From the NCBI GenBank assembly GCA_900540255.1, contig UQFE01000008.1:26272-90271 (forward strand): 64,000 nucleotides of DNA. The letters run 5' to 3'. Below the pieces are notes generated by a model. It saw nothing but the letters and a program-made list of their open reading frames with translations. It searched no databases and was not told where the DNA came from. The translations under genes and the position numbers were made by a program. Positions 39,118 to 49,105 of this stretch are shown in pieces. The number at the start of each line of letters is the position of its first letter. Position 1 is the first letter of the stretch. Source of the DNA: an uncultured Clostridium sp. (GTDB taxonomy: Bacteria; Bacillota; Clostridia; Clostridiales; Clostridiaceae).

Positions 39118-40416
39118 CTATATTAATCTATTAATATTTGAATCAGTTTTTAATAAATCATTTTCTATAGAACTTTCATTTTCATTTTCATTTTCAAACT
39201 TTACTGCTCTTCTTTGCTGTTTATTATTTCCTTTATTAAATTGCTGATTTAAATTTTGAGAAAAATCATCTCTATTTTCAGATTTCATTTCAACATTTAC
39301 TTCATTAACATTAATATCTAAATTATTTAAATGATTTTTTATTTCAGCTACATTATCTTTTACCAACTTAAAGCTTTCTGAATTATGTAATGTAATAAAC
39401 ACTTTTTCTACATTATTTTCTTTAATTATTTTTATATGTAACTCTCCTAAATCTTTAGGATTCATTTTCACCTTTATTTCTTCTAAATTATTTACTTTTA
39501 AATAATTTATAGATTCAACAATATCATTTGCTATGTATTCACTTCTAACAACATGAGGTTCTAAGTTTTCTGTTTTTACTTCTAAGTTAGCATTATTATT
39601 AGTCATAGCAATATTATTTAAAAAGTTAATTTCATTTTTACTATCATTAACTTTAATATTGTCTTTCATTGATAAAACCTTAAAATTGCTAATTGCCTCT
39701 AATTCACTAGCAAAATCTAAACTTTTTTCTACATTATTAGTAAATTCATCTTTACTATTTTGTAAGTTAAAATTACTTTCTACTAAATCAGTTAATTTGC
39801 TTTTAACTTCATTAAAATCAAAAGTTTTTTTAATAAAATCAATTTTATTTTGAATATTGTCTTTATTACTACTACTTTCCACAAAAGCAATTAAGTTATC
39901 CACAATTTCCTGTTGTTTATTCACATTGTTATTAACAATATTCATGTCCATCTGTGTATTATTTTTAAAATCAGCATTATCTTCTGTTATATCAAATTGT
40001 TGTTTTTCTTTATAACTTATATTATTAAAAATTCTATTAGCTAAAATTATTAAATTTTCATCAATCTTATTTAAATCATCCTCTTTATTATCTTCAACAA
40101 ATTCAATTAATTCATCTTTTTCATAACTTTGGATAACATCTTTAATTTCAATATTTTTATCACTTTTAACTTCTTCATTTACTATTATATTTTCAGCTGT
40201 TTTAATATCTTCATTAAATTCAATATTTAATAAATCTTCAATATCCACTTTAACATTAGGAATATTTTCAGCTTCTATATTTTCCTCACCATTAAATTCC
40301 TCACTATTTATTAAATTATTTAATGACTTTAAAAAATTCCCTTCAGTTCCATTACCTTTAACTTCCACACTATTAGTTTTAAAATTTGATAGTGCTTGTA
40401 ACATATTTATTTCCAC
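39118..40416 (-). CDS. fliK: Hook-length control protein FliK
   Basis: A protein of about 432 residues with a long, Asn/Glu/Lys-rich, low-similarity N-terminal half (ruler) and a conserved C-terminal FliK domain. The C-domain has EEIKVKMNPKDLGELHIKII near residue 310 and LNNLDINVNEVNVEM near 380. It measures the hook and triggers the FlhB switch. The start is uncertain: a GTG at 40416 has AGGAG nine or ten bases upstream, whereas ATGs at 40425 and 40437 lack proper spacing. It overlaps or abuts fliJ. Confidence 0.85.
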   Translation of the reverse strand: MEINMLQALSNFKTNSVEVKGNGTEGNFLKSLNNLINSEEFNGEENIEAENIPNVKVDIEDLLNIEFNEDIKTAENIIVNEEVKSDKNIEIKDVIQSYEKDELIEFVEDNKEDDLNKIDENLIILANRIFNNISYKEKQQFDITEDNADFKNNTQMDMNIVNNNVNKQQEIVDNLIAFVESSSNKDNIQNKIDFIKKTFDFNEVKSKLTDLVESNFNLQNSKDEFTNNVEKSLDFASELEAISNFKVLSMKDNIKVNDSKNEINFLNNIAMTNNNANLEVKTENLEPHVVRSEYIANDIVESINYLKVNNLEEIKVKMNPKDLGELHIKIIKENNVEKVFITLHNSESFKLVKDNVAEIKNHLNNLDINVNEVNVEMKSENRDDFSQNLNQQFNKGNNKQQRRAVKFENENENESSIENDLLKTDSNINRLI

Positions 40417-40429
40417 TGTTTTCATTCTC

Positions 40430-40870
40430 CTAAGCATTTTCAGATTTATGTCTTAAAAATGAATACATTCCAAATTCATCATTTGTTGCTTGCTCTTTTA
40501 ATTCTTCCTTTTTCTTATGTAAATTAAATTTATTTTCTTTTAATTTTTCTAAGGACTTCCTTTCAATTTGCTTATTTAACAAATTTACTCTAGCTTCATT
40601 TAACAGTTCTTCTTTTTTAGATAATTCATTGCTTTTAATATTAATATTATTAGATAAAGAGTTTAAATAATTAAAAGTTATAATTCTAGAAATATGGTCT
40701 TCAACATCAATTTCATTTTCATACTTTTTATACATTTGTTTTAAATCATCAAGTTCTTTTTCTACTACCCTTTTTTCATTTTGGGCTTTAGAATATTTTA
40801 TTTTACTTTCTTCTTCATTTTTTATTTTAATATCTAAAACCCTTTGCAGTCTAAACTTAAAATTTTCCAC
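40430..40870 (-). CDS. fliJ: Flagellar export protein FliJ
   Basis: A 146-residue, highly charged coiled-coil protein that starts FKFRLQRVLDIKIKNEEESK, the usual FliJ opening. It is an export chaperone that sits in the FliI ATPase ring and activates FlhA. Helical heptads run through the whole length. Position between fliI and fliK and the overlap with the fliK region support the call. Confidence 0.85.
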   Translation of the reverse strand: MENFKFRLQRVLDIKIKNEEESKIKYSKAQNEKRVVEKELDDLKQMYKKYENEIDVEDHISRIITFNYLNSLSNNINIKSNELSKKEELLNEARVNLLNKQIERKSLEKLKENKFNLHKKKEELKEQATNDEFGMYSFLRHKSENA

Positions 40871-40881
40871 TTAATATTCTC

Positions 40882-42189
40882 CTATTTAAACATATTTTTC
40901 AAATTATTAATATTATCCTCAAATGAACTCTTTTCATTTACACCTTGCTTCAAGTAACTATTTACCTTGTCTATATATTCAATTGATTTATCAATTTTAA
41001 TATTAGAACCTCTTTCATAAGCTCCAATATTAATTAAATCCTCTGCTTCTTTAAAGGTTGCAATTATATCTCTTGCTTGAGATGCAGCAGCTTTATGTTC
41101 AATTTCACAAATATCATTCATAAGACGACTAACACTATTTGAAATATCAATTGCAGGATAATGATTTTTATGGGCTAATTCTCTAGATAAAACTATATGT
41201 CCATCTAATATCCCCCTTACAGCATCAGCAATTGGCTCATTAAAATCATCACCATCAACAAGAACTGTATAAAAAGCAGTTATTGAACCTACATCAGAAA
41301 GCCCTGTTCTTTCCATAAGCCTTGGCAATTCAGCAAATACAGATGGGGTATATCCCTTTTGTGCTGGTGGCTCACCAATTGCAAGTCCAACTTCTCTTTG
41401 AGCCATTGCAAATCTAGTAACTGAATCCATCATCAATATTACCTTTTTGCCTTGATCTCTAAAATATTCTGCTATTGACGTTGCTGTTAATGCTCCTTTT
41501 AATCTTACTAATGGAGGTTTATCAGAAGTTGCACATACAACAACTGATTTTTTCATTCCTTCTGGCCCAAGATCTCTTTCAATAAAATCTAAAACCTCTC
41601 TTCCTCTTTCTCCAATAAGTGCTATAACATTAACATCTGCTTCTGCAGTTTTTGCTATCATTCCCAAAGTTGTACTTTTACCAACACCACTACCTGCAAA
41701 TATTCCAACTCTTTGACCTTCTCCACAAGTAATAAACCCATCAATTGCCTTAATTCCCGTTGGCATTATATTTTTAATCCTCTTTCTTTTCATTGGGTCT
41801 GGTGGTTTATTAAACATACTATATCTTTCTCCACCAGTAACAACACTTTCATCTATTGGAGCCCCTAATGCATCAATTACTTTTCCTAATAATTCATCAC
41901 TACATTTAACACTACAAGGATTCCCACTAGCTACAACTCTACAACCAGGTCCAATTCCAACTAATTCATTTAAGGGCATAAGAATTATTTCATTTTCCTT
42001 AAAACCTACAACTTCACAATCTATGGGATTATTGCTTTGATTATATATTGTGCATAATTCACCAACTGCTGCCTTTAATCCCTCAACTTCAATAGTAAGT
42101 CCTATAACTTTTTTAACTTTTCCTTCTGATATATATGGGGTTATATCATTTATTTTTTTAAGTGTTTTATTAAAATCTATAGAAATCAT
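40882..42189 (-). CDS. fliI: Flagellar export ATPase FliI
   Basis: A 435-residue F1-beta-like ATPase. Walker A GIFAGSGVGKSTTLG is near residue 160, Walker B VILMMDSVTRFAMAQREVGL (20) near 245, and the FAELPRLMERTG motif near 290. It energises substrate unfolding for the flagellar export gate with FliH and FliJ. Start and length are normal. It lies eight bases after fliH. Confidence 0.95.
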   Translation of the reverse strand: MISIDFNKTLKKINDITPYISEGKVKKVIGLTIEVEGLKAAVGELCTIYNQSNNPIDCEVVGFKENEIILMPLNELVGIGPGCRVVASGNPCSVKCSDELLGKVIDALGAPIDESVVTGGERYSMFNKPPDPMKRKRIKNIMPTGIKAIDGFITCGEGQRVGIFAGSGVGKSTTLGMIAKTAEADVNVIALIGERGREVLDFIERDLGPEGMKKSVVVCATSDKPPLVRLKGALTATSIAEYFRDQGKKVILMMDSVTRFAMAQREVGLAIGEPPAQKGYTPSVFAELPRLMERTGLSDVGSITAFYTVLVDGDDFNEPIADAVRGILDGHIVLSRELAHKNHYPAIDISNSVSRLMNDICEIEHKAAASQARDIIATFKEAEDLINIGAYERGSNIKIDKSIEYIDKVNSYLKQGVNEKSSFEDNINNLKNMFK

Positions 42190-42197
42190 ATTTCCTC

Positions 42198-42956
42198 CTA
42201 TAGTAATTCTTCTTTAACTTTATCTAATACACTATCTATACCCACAATTAATTTTCCACTTTCAGTTTCAATAACTGCATTTCCTTCTTTAACTCCTAAA
42301 TCAGGAATTATAAAAATCTTTTGAGATAAGTTATTTTTACTAATTTCTTCATCAATATTTTTTTGTAACTCTTCCTTATATAATGGGTTAACCTTTATAA
42401 CTAAATCCTTTTTTAAGTCATATTCAGCAATAATGTTATTTAACATAGTTTCCATTAATGTTACATCCTTAAACTTTTCCCTTAATACTTGTTCAGCTAT
42501 TGATATAGAAATATTAATTATTGATTCTTTATTTTCTTTTATATAACTTTTTGCTTCATTTTTTATATTTAATAATGTGTTATAACCCTCTTGCTTTATT
42601 TCTTCACTTTCCTTAATAGCTTTTTCTATATTTTGTTCATAAGATTCTTTATATCCATCTTCATAACCATTTTTTAAACCTTGCTCATATCCTAATTCAT
42701 AAGCTTTTTTTTCAATTACTTTTGAGTTTTCATTAGCTTCATTTAAAATTTCTTGTTTTTTAAGTTCAGTTTCTTCTATTACTCTTTTATATTCTTCTTT
42801 TGCTTCTAAAACTTTCTTTTCTAATTCTTCTTGTTCTTGAAATATTTTATCTGGCATATTAAAAAAATCATTAGAATAAGAGCTTCTTAAACTTAATTTA
42901 CCTTTTATTTCTGTATTACTATTTCTTAAAACATTAGTTTTAAACAAGTATATCAT
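42198..42956 (-). CDS. fliH: Flagellar assembly protein FliH
   Basis: A 252-residue protein, the FliI regulator. A long charged coiled coil (about residues 35-110) contains the GYEQGLKNGYEDGYKESYEQ (20) Gly/Tyr repeats typical of FliH, followed by the E-type stalk-like C-domain (SISIAEQVLREKF). It overlaps fliG by 17 bases. The ATG at 42956 abuts its GGAGG; a TTG at 42947 has nine-base spacing and may be the true start. Confidence 0.87.
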   Translation of the reverse strand: MIYLFKTNVLRNSNTEIKGKLSLRSSYSNDFFNMPDKIFQEQEELEKKVLEAKEEYKRVIEETELKKQEILNEANENSKVIEKKAYELGYEQGLKNGYEDGYKESYEQNIEKAIKESEEIKQEGYNTLLNIKNEAKSYIKENKESIINISISIAEQVLREKFKDVTLMETMLNNIIAEYDLKKDLVIKVNPLYKEELQKNIDEEISKNNLSQKIFIIPDLGVKEGNAVIETESGKLIVGIDSVLDKVKEELL

Positions 42957-43995
42957 CCTCCGAGCCCTTATTAATACTAATTACTCCTTCTTGCTCAAGC
43001 TTTCTTATAATCTTAACTATATTTCTCTTAGCTTCTTCAACTTGAGAAACTTTAAGTGCCCCAAGTAAGCTTATTTCTTCTCTTAAAGCTTGTGCTGCTC
43101 TGCTTGATTGATTTTTTAAAATAATACTTGAAATATTGTCACCTGCACCCTTAAGGGCAATAGCAACATCTTTTATATTTACTTCCTTTAATATCTTTTG
43201 AATTGACGTATCATCAATATTTTCAATATCTTCAAATGTAATCATGTTTGCCTTTAGTCTTTCAGCTAAAATATTATTCTTATCCTCTAAGAATTTAATA
43301 ATGTTCTTTTCTGTTTTACCATCTACCTTTGTTAATATATCAAGCAAACTATCAAATCCATTTGATGAATCTATTTTATTATCTCCTGTAGCAAGTAATT
43401 TCTTTTCTAATGCATTATCTACTGCCTTTATTACAATTGGAGAAATATTAGATATTGTTCCAAGCTTTAATGCAACTTCTTGTTGTAACCCCTCATCTAA
43501 ACTACATATTATTTGAGCTGATTTTTCAACTTGTATATTAGATAATATTATTGCAATTGTTTGTGCACTTTCACCTTGCAAACAAGCTAATATTTCATTT
43601 ACCTCAGCTTTTCTCGCTGCCATAAATGATTGTGCTGATGTTTCATACTTTATTCCTTCCATTATCTTATTTGTTTTTGAAGCATCAAATGCACCTTGAA
43701 ATAAAGATTTTGCATAATCTATTCCACCTTGCATTGCAAAATCCTTACTTTTTCTTGCCTCTAAAAACTCTCTCAATATCTTTCTTCTTTCCTCTGCTGT
43801 TACCTTATGTAAATTGGCAATTTCTACACCTATTTTTTGTACCTGCTTGTCTGATAAATTTTTAAGTATTTCAGAAGATAATTCAGTTCCCAAAGTCATA
43901 AGTAATACTGCTGCTTTTTTCGCACCACTTGTAACTCCTTCATTTATGTCACCTAAATCATAAGCATTTCCACTTTTTACACTGTTATTACTCAC
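42940..43995 (-). CDS. fliG: Flagellar motor switch protein FliG
   Basis: A 351-residue C-ring rotor protein. The N-domain starts GAKKAAVLLMTLGTELSSEI near residue 24. The middle EHPQ-type region reads HIIA-variant sequence LACLQGESAQTIAIILSNIQ near 137. The C-terminal torque helix with charged residues (QAALREEISLLGALKVSQ-like) is near 308. It binds FliF, FliM and MotA. The first ~20 residues are an added hydrophilic tail, but the start with GGAGATAAAAG is good. Confidence 0.93.
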   Translation of the reverse strand: MSNNSVKSGNAYDLGDINEGVTSGAKKAAVLLMTLGTELSSEILKNLSDKQVQKIGVEIANLHKVTAEERRKILREFLEARKSKDFAMQGGIDYAKSLFQGAFDASKTNKIMEGIKYETSAQSFMAARKAEVNEILACLQGESAQTIAIILSNIQVEKSAQIICSLDEGLQQEVALKLGTISNISPIVIKAVDNALEKKLLATGDNKIDSSNGFDSLLDILTKVDGKTEKNIIKFLEDKNNILAERLKANMITFEDIENIDDTSIQKILKEVNIKDVAIALKGAGDNISSIILKNQSSRAAQALREEISLLGALKVSQVEEAKRNIVKIIRKLEQEGVISINKGSEDDILV

Positions 43996-44013
43996 TTTTA
44001 TCTCCTTTTTTTC

Positions 44014-45552
44014 TTATTCATTTAACCAAGTCTTTATTAATTCTGTAGTTTCATCTGTATTCTTTGAAACAATAAGCTTAATTTCATCCTCTAAGCTTAT
44101 TTCACTTTCTTCCATAGCAATTTCTCTTTCTATTTTTGCTTCTTTTTCTTTTACTAATTTAGCTATTAAATCTTCTTGTGTTTCTTCAACTTCTTCAATT
44201 TCTTCCTTAGTTGATTTTTTCTTCATAAATAACAATACAGCTACAACTGCTATAATTGCTAATGCTATTCCACCTGTCATTAATCCATACTTTAAGAATC
44301 CTTCATTCTTTTGTGTTTTATTAGTATCATCATTATTTTTAAATATGCTTTGTCCATCTGTATTAAATGGCATTGCAACAACGCTTAATTGATCTCCTCT
44401 AGCATTATCTATACCTAATGCAGAAGAAACCATTTTTTCTACGTTATACATAACATCATCAGAAACTGTTCCATTTATAACAACAGCTGCTGTTAACTTC
44501 TTTATTTGTCCCCCACTTGAAACAGTTTTTGTTTCTGTTTTTCCAAGTTCATATTCTATTTTTTCTTCACTTGATGATGACTTATCATTATTTGGTGAAG
44601 AAGTAGTAGTCATATTATTATCTACTGGTGAACCTGTTGAATTTTCACTTAATGATGAATTTTGACTTCTACTTTCAGTTTTTATAACCTTATCTGGATT
44701 TATTACTAACTCATTTTTTTCAACTGTATCATAATCTAATACAGCATTTACCGTTACCTTTACCTTATCTTTTCCAAATACACCTTCAAGCATATCTAAT
44801 ATTGACTTTTGCAAATCACTGCTAACTTGCTTTTCTGCACTTCTAGAAGATATAGCTTCCTTATTATTTATTGAATTTCCATCTTCATCATAAATTCCTT
44901 CTGATAATAAATTCATCCTTTGATCTATAACTTCTACATTTTTCTTTGGTATATTGGTAGTTGAAGCTGATACTAATGACATTATTGATTTTATTTGACT
45001 TCTATCCAATTCTTGTCCAGGCTTTAAAGAAACATATACTGCTGCTTTTCCTTCTGTTGTTTCAGTACTAAAAACAGATTCTTTTCCTTGAGTTATATGT
45101 ACTCTTGTATCTTCAACTTGTGGGAATGTTTTTATGGTTTTTTCAATTTCCCCTTGTATCATCCTAAGCTTCTTTATTTGAAATTCCTCATCTGTCATGG
45201 AAAGATTAGAACCTTCATCCATTAATTCAAATCCCTTTGAACCATTTGTTATTGTAGAAGCTAATTGTATTCTTAATTTATCCACCTGTTCTTTTGGAAC
45301 GTAAATAGTATCTCCATCTATTTTTGTATCAACTCCAGCATCTTCAAGAGCTTTTATAACAGCAGCTGAGTCAGTAGATTCTAATCCTGAATAAAGCACA
45401 CCATATTTATTTTGTTGCTTATAATTAACACCTAAGGCTATTGATGCTACTATTGCAACTACACCTATACAAATTGCTATTTTTTTGCTTTTATCTAAAT
45501 TTTTAAATCCACCTATAATTTTTGTTAGAAACTCTTTAACCTTCTGCATCAA
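44014..45552 (-). CDS. fliF: Flagellar MS-ring protein FliF
   Basis: A 512-residue membrane ring protein. Transmembrane helices are near residue 25-43 and 430-450. Between them lie the ring-building motifs YGVLYSGLESTDSAAVIKAL (20) near 51 and EGKAAVYVSLKPGQELDRSQ near 167. A Ser/Asn-rich loop (about residues 300-335) is the variable periplasmic part. The C-terminus, rich in acidic residues, binds FliG. It is the platform for the export gate and C-ring. Confidence 0.94.
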   Translation of the reverse strand: MMQKVKEFLTKIIGGFKNLDKSKKIAICIGVVAIVASIALGVNYKQQNKYGVLYSGLESTDSAAVIKALEDAGVDTKIDGDTIYVPKEQVDKLRIQLASTITNGSKGFELMDEGSNLSMTDEEFQIKKLRMIQGEIEKTIKTFPQVEDTRVHITQGKESVFSTETTEGKAAVYVSLKPGQELDRSQIKSIMSLVSASTTNIPKKNVEVIDQRMNLLSEGIYDEDGNSINNKEAISSRSAEKQVSSDLQKSILDMLEGVFGKDKVKVTVNAVLDYDTVEKNELVINPDKVIKTESRSQNSSLSENSTGSPVDNNMTTTSSPNNDKSSSSEEKIEYELGKTETKTVSSGGQIKKLTAAVVINGTVSDDVMYNVEKMVSSALGIDNARGDQLSVVAMPFNTDGQSIFKNNDDTNKTQKNEGFLKYGLMTGGIALAIIAVVAVLLFMKKKSTKEEIEEVEETQEDLIAKLVKEKEAKIEREIAMEESEISLEDEIKLIVSKNTDETTELIKTWLNE

Positions 45553-45582
45553 TTTTACCTCTTAATTTATGCTCCTCTACTC

Positions 45583-45882
45583 CTATAATTGCAGCTTACT
45601 TATTTCTTGGTAAGCTTCAACAGTTTTATTTCTTACCTCTATTAATGCTTGTAAAGATAATACAGACTCCTGCATTGCAAGCATAACTTCATGCATTTCT
45701 ACGTCTTCCCCTTTAATTAATGATTCTATTTTATTATTTGCATTTACTTCAGAATCATTAACTTTGCTTATTGTATCACTTAACACATTTGAAAAACTTG
45801 TACCATTTGTTTTTTCTTCTGTTGTATTGCTTATATTTAAATTATTAAGTATTGAATTTGTACCTATTGATTGTATTGCCAT
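45583..45882 (-). CDS. fliE: Hook-basal body protein FliE
   Basis: A 99-residue protein that links the MS ring to the rod. The second half carries the FliE signature: SLIKGEDVEMHEVMLAMQES then LQALIEVRNKTVEAYQEI. The N-terminal half is Asn/Thr-rich and variable. It is exported without signal peptide. Order flgB-flgC-fliE-fliF is conserved. Confidence 0.92.
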   Translation of the reverse strand: MAIQSIGTNSILNNLNISNTTEEKTNGTSFSNVLSDTISKVNDSEVNANNKIESLIKGEDVEMHEVMLAMQESVLSLQALIEVRNKTVEAYQEISKLQL

Positions 45883-45896
45883 TTTATCTCCTCACT

Positions 45897-46301
45897 TTAT
45901 TTTCCTATTTCTAAAGCTTTTGAAATCATATTTTTTTGAGCATTTAATGTATCTACATTTGATTCATATGCCCTTGATGCAGATATTAAATCTGACATCT
46001 CAATTAATAAATCTACATTTGGATATTCTACATATCCATCTTCATTAGCATCTGCATGGGTAGGGTCATATTCTAATTTCATTTCTGATTTATCATTTTC
46101 TATAGATGTTACCTTTACCCCTAACATTCCAAGTTTATTATCATAGTTTTCAGAAAATATAGCAGTTTTTCTTACATATGCTCCACCTTGCTCTGTTCTT
46201 GTCGTTCTTGAATTTGCTATATTAGATGAAATTACATCTAATCTTAATCTTTCAGCACTTAATCCACTAGCACTTATTCTCATTCCACTAAATACGCTCA
46301 T
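45897..46301 (-). CDS. flgC: Flagellar basal-body rod protein FlgC
   Basis: A 134-residue proximal rod protein. It opens [20 protein letters not shown] and has [19 protein letters not shown], the N-terminal rod motif, then [20 protein letters not shown] near 90 and the C-terminal coiled region. Length is normal. It follows flgB by five bases. Confidence 0.94.
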   Translation of the reverse strand: MSVFSGMRISASGLSAERLRLDVISSNIANSRTTRTEQGGAYVRKTAIFSENYDNKLGMLGVKVTSIENDKSEMKLEYDPTHADANEDGYVEYPNVDLLIEMSDLISASRAYESNVDTLNAQKNMISKALEIGK

Positions 46302-46306
46302 ATTAC

Positions 46307-46630
46307 TTACCTTCCTGTTATTACACTTTTAGCCATTGATAACTTTGAATTTGTTAAACTTATTAAGCCATTATACATTAAAGTATTTGCCGCTTGATTA
46401 ACTTTTTCACTTTCTAAATCAACATTATTTCCATCAGTTCTAACTGCTCCAGAAGTATCAGTTTTAACTTCAATTTTCCCAGTTTTATTTACATTATTTA
46501 ATGTTTCTTCAAATTTAACATATTTTCTTTTATAATTTGGCGTATTAATATTTGCAATATTATTTGCAATTGTTTTGCTTCTAAGTTGTGCTGCATTTAA
46601 TCCACTTTTCATAAGATTATATGTTTGCAT
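46307..46630 (-). CDS. flgB: Flagellar basal-body rod protein FlgB
   Basis: A 107-residue proximal rod protein with the motif [19 protein letters not shown] near residue 18 and a helical C-terminus ([18 protein letters not shown]). It is somewhat shorter than the usual 130. It is the first gene of the long basal-body/export operon, with AAAGGAG upstream, and follows a terminator 100 bases away, so its promoter should lie in 46,631-46,730. Confidence 0.92.
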   Translation of the reverse strand: MQTYNLMKSGLNAAQLRSKTIANNIANINTPNYKRKYVKFEETLNNVNKTGKIEVKTDTSGAVRTDGNNVDLESEKVNQAANTLMYNGLISLTNSKLSMAKSVITGR

Positions 46631-47076
46631 TTACCTTTCACTCCTTTATTTCCATTTAAACCAGTATTTAAAAGTATTATTTTACTAGAAAAAGTTTATT
46701 TGTATGTTTTTCCCTTTATTGCACAAAATTAAAAATACTACTCTCCGAAGAGAGTAGTATTTTTAATTATCTATCTTAGGTAGAATAATTGCTAAAAAAT
46801 AAAAGTATACTTACTCTTCTGCAACTGGTTATTATAAATTAACTATAATTAGTTTCTATACCTTGCATTACTATTTTTAGATTTACCCTATATATTATTT
46901 GATATAATTATATACTGTAACAAGATTTTTTTCTATACTTTTCGACATTTTTTTATTTTTTTCTACACTTTTTCATTTCTTCATTTTCCATTTTTATTTA
47001 TTTAATTAAAATTTTTTATATTTTTGCAAAAAAATAAAGACTACCATCAAATTTGACAATAATCTTAATTTATAAT
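46631..47076. other. Intergenic region with the flgB-operon promoter
   Basis: No gene is seen. The part between flgB and the hairpin at 46,731 must carry the start of the ~19-kb operon. AT-rich -10-like hexamers (TAAAAT, TAATAC) occur on minus around 46,680, but no clear -35 or sigma-28 box was found. The rest (46,770-47,076) is AT-rich with runs of T. Confidence 0.4.
46731..46768. terminator. Terminator between coiled-coil gene and flgB
   Basis: A perfect stem, AAAAATACTACTCTC against GAGAGTAGTATTTTT, closes on a CGAA-type tetraloop. The T runs serve both strands. It isolates the flgB operon from the upstream flagellin unit. Confidence 0.85.
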
Positions 47077-47784
47077 TTATATGTAAATATCAATAATTAT
47101 TCCAGTGCTTATATTTCCATTTTTATTGCTATAATTATAATTGCTTATACTTATATTATTTATTATATAATCACTATCTTCTAAATTTTTTTGAAGTTCA
47201 CTTTCTTGAACTTTTATTTTTGCCTTATCGCTTTCAATTTGTTGACTAAGTGCAATAAGCTCTGCCTTATACTGAGACATTTGACTTTTTGAATTACTTA
47301 TTTTTTCTAATAATTCATTTATTCTATTAATTATTTTTTCTTCATCTTCTAAATAATTTTCTTTATCATTATTTATTTCTTCTATTTTACTTTGCTTTTC
47401 TTGAGATTGATTTCTTAAGTTATCAATTTTATTGCTTAATTGTCTTATTTTTATCTTTTGTTTAACTTCTTCTTTTTTTTCACTTTTAATAGCTTGCTCA
47501 TATTCTTTTCTAGCATATTTTAAAGTATTTTCTATTTGACTAATCTTTTGCTCTTGAGCTTGTATTAAAGATATTTTATCTTGTATATTTCTTTGGTCAC
47601 TATTTATAATACTTGCTTTTTTTCTTATAGTTTTATATATATCTTGATTTTTACTTTTTGTAATAGTAGTTTTTGAATCTTTATTATTTTCTTGTTCTAA
47701 CTTTATATTTAAATATTGATTAACATTATTAGAAGAATTTATTTGACTTACCTTATCTTTAATTGTATTCTCAATTTTTATCAT
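47077..47784 (-). CDS. Coiled-coil protein with a flagellin-like helical segment
   Basis: A 235-residue hydrophilic protein, family not recognised. After a polar N-terminus, residues ~55-205 form a near-continuous coiled coil. The start of that coil, SDQRNIQDKISLIQAQEQ, followed by KISQIENTLKYARKEYEQA, runs parallel to the flagellin D1 segment (QNTQDGISVVQTAEGAIEEV, then MRELAVQ) in the neighbouring genes. The C-terminus returns to an Asn/Ser/Ile-rich tail (STGIIIDIYI). No signal peptide. Between fliB and flgB, so a motility role is likely but unproven; possibilities are an export chaperone, filament-associated protein or cytoplasmic scaffold. Confidence 0.6.
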   Translation of the reverse strand: MIKIENTIKDKVSQINSSNNVNQYLNIKLEQENNKDSKTTITKSKNQDIYKTIRKKASIINSDQRNIQDKISLIQAQEQKISQIENTLKYARKEYEQAIKSEKKEEVKQKIKIRQLSNKIDNLRNQSQEKQSKIEEINNDKENYLEDEEKIINRINELLEKISNSKSQMSQYKAELIALSQQIESDKAKIKVQESELQKNLEDSDYIINNISISNYNYSNKNGNISTGIIIDIYI

Positions 47785-47807
47785 TTCATCCCCCTAAAAT
47801 TAAATTA

Positions 47808-49028
47808 TTATTTACCCATTATAATAAACATATGTGCAAGTGTATTTAAATTATTTTCTTTTAAATATTTATTTATTCTATTTTCTATAAAGTTATCATG
47901 TTCTGTAACTACAGCATAACTTTGTATTAAATTTACTACTTTTTCTTCATCCATTTCTTCTTTATAATGTCCACATACCCCTATTAAATTCATTTTTAAT
48001 ACTGCAAATTGAATAACTAACATTATATAAGCATCCATTATTGATTCTTCATTACATGGAAATAAAACTTTAAACATATAATACACTAAGTAATTTTCAT
48101 ATATATGTTCATAATTTTTCATAAATTTTCTATAATGCTCATTTAATGCTTCTTCATAACATTCTTTTATTCTTTCTAAGTTTTCATTTGCTAATTGTAA
48201 TGAGTTTATTATATTTATAAAGTTAGTTTTATATCTTTTATTACTTATATTTTTATTCATAATTTCAAAATATATATTCATTAAAAATTCTAATTGAGCA
48301 TCAAATTTATCTTCTTTTATTAATTTTTCTAATAAGTTTTCATAAACACCATTTTCAATTGAAGCTTTATAATTTTCTATAAGGTTTATAACTTCTTTAT
48401 TATTACATTGCTCATTTAATTTATTAATAAATAATCCTAAAATAGCTAATCTATTTTCAATAGTAAATCTTCTATCTTGAATTAAAACTATAGAAAATTC
48501 TCTTATTTCATTAAAGCATTTTTCATTTATTTTTTTACCTTTATTAGTATTTACAACTTTAACTGCATCTATTTCTTCTTTTATATCAACTACATCTAAA
48601 TTAAATTCTATAGGATTTTTTCTTAATAAAATATTTCTTGCAACTTCTATACATGATACTGTAAGACATTTTTCTATAGTATTATCAACTAAATTATATA
48701 CTCTTGGATATGTTCTACAAGTATAACACATATTTTGAGGACCTAAATTTAAATAAATTTCACATAAGCCATCTTTAGAAAACATTGGACATTTTTTATC
48801 TATTAAATTAATTTTTGCATAATGTTTATCATTTTTAGATTTTCTATTTCTATTTATATTATTATTTAATTTTTTTGAAAAATCACTAGCTGGAAGCTTT
48901 TTGTATTTATTATAAGTTTTTTTATCTATTGTGATTTTCCAATCCTTACAACAATTATCTTCACACTTATTTCCTATACATTCAAATTCTTTATAATAAT
49001 CTATACTTAAAACATTAAATTTTGTCAT
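47808..49028 (-). CDS. fliB: Flagellin lysine-N-methylase FliB
   Basis: A 406-residue protein with the FliB Cys-rich N-terminus: CIGNKCEDNCCKDW near residue 17, CPMFSKDGLC near 79 and CYTCRTYPRV near 100, followed by a His/Glu-rich helical region. These Cys are thought to hold an Fe-S cluster. FliB methylates surface lysines of flagellin using a SAM-derived methyl group. It lies directly after the major flagellin, its likely substrate. GGAGG with good spacing marks the ATG. Confidence 0.9.
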   Translation of the reverse strand: MTKFNVLSIDYYKEFECIGNKCEDNCCKDWKITIDKKTYNKYKKLPASDFSKKLNNNINRNRKSKNDKHYAKINLIDKKCPMFSKDGLCEIYLNLGPQNMCYTCRTYPRVYNLVDNTIEKCLTVSCIEVARNILLRKNPIEFNLDVVDIKEEIDAVKVVNTNKGKKINEKCFNEIREFSIVLIQDRRFTIENRLAILGLFINKLNEQCNNKEVINLIENYKASIENGVYENLLEKLIKEDKFDAQLEFLMNIYFEIMNKNISNKRYKTNFINIINSLQLANENLERIKECYEEALNEHYRKFMKNYEHIYENYLVYYMFKVLFPCNEESIMDAYIMLVIQFAVLKMNLIGVCGHYKEEMDEEKVVNLIQSYAVVTEHDNFIENRINKYLKENNLNTLAHMFIIMGK

Positions 49029-49105
49029 TTGTTATTCCTCCATTTTTTATTTTTCCTTATTAATATATAACAATAAATATTTTTTATTTATTCTTATATA
49101 TTAAC

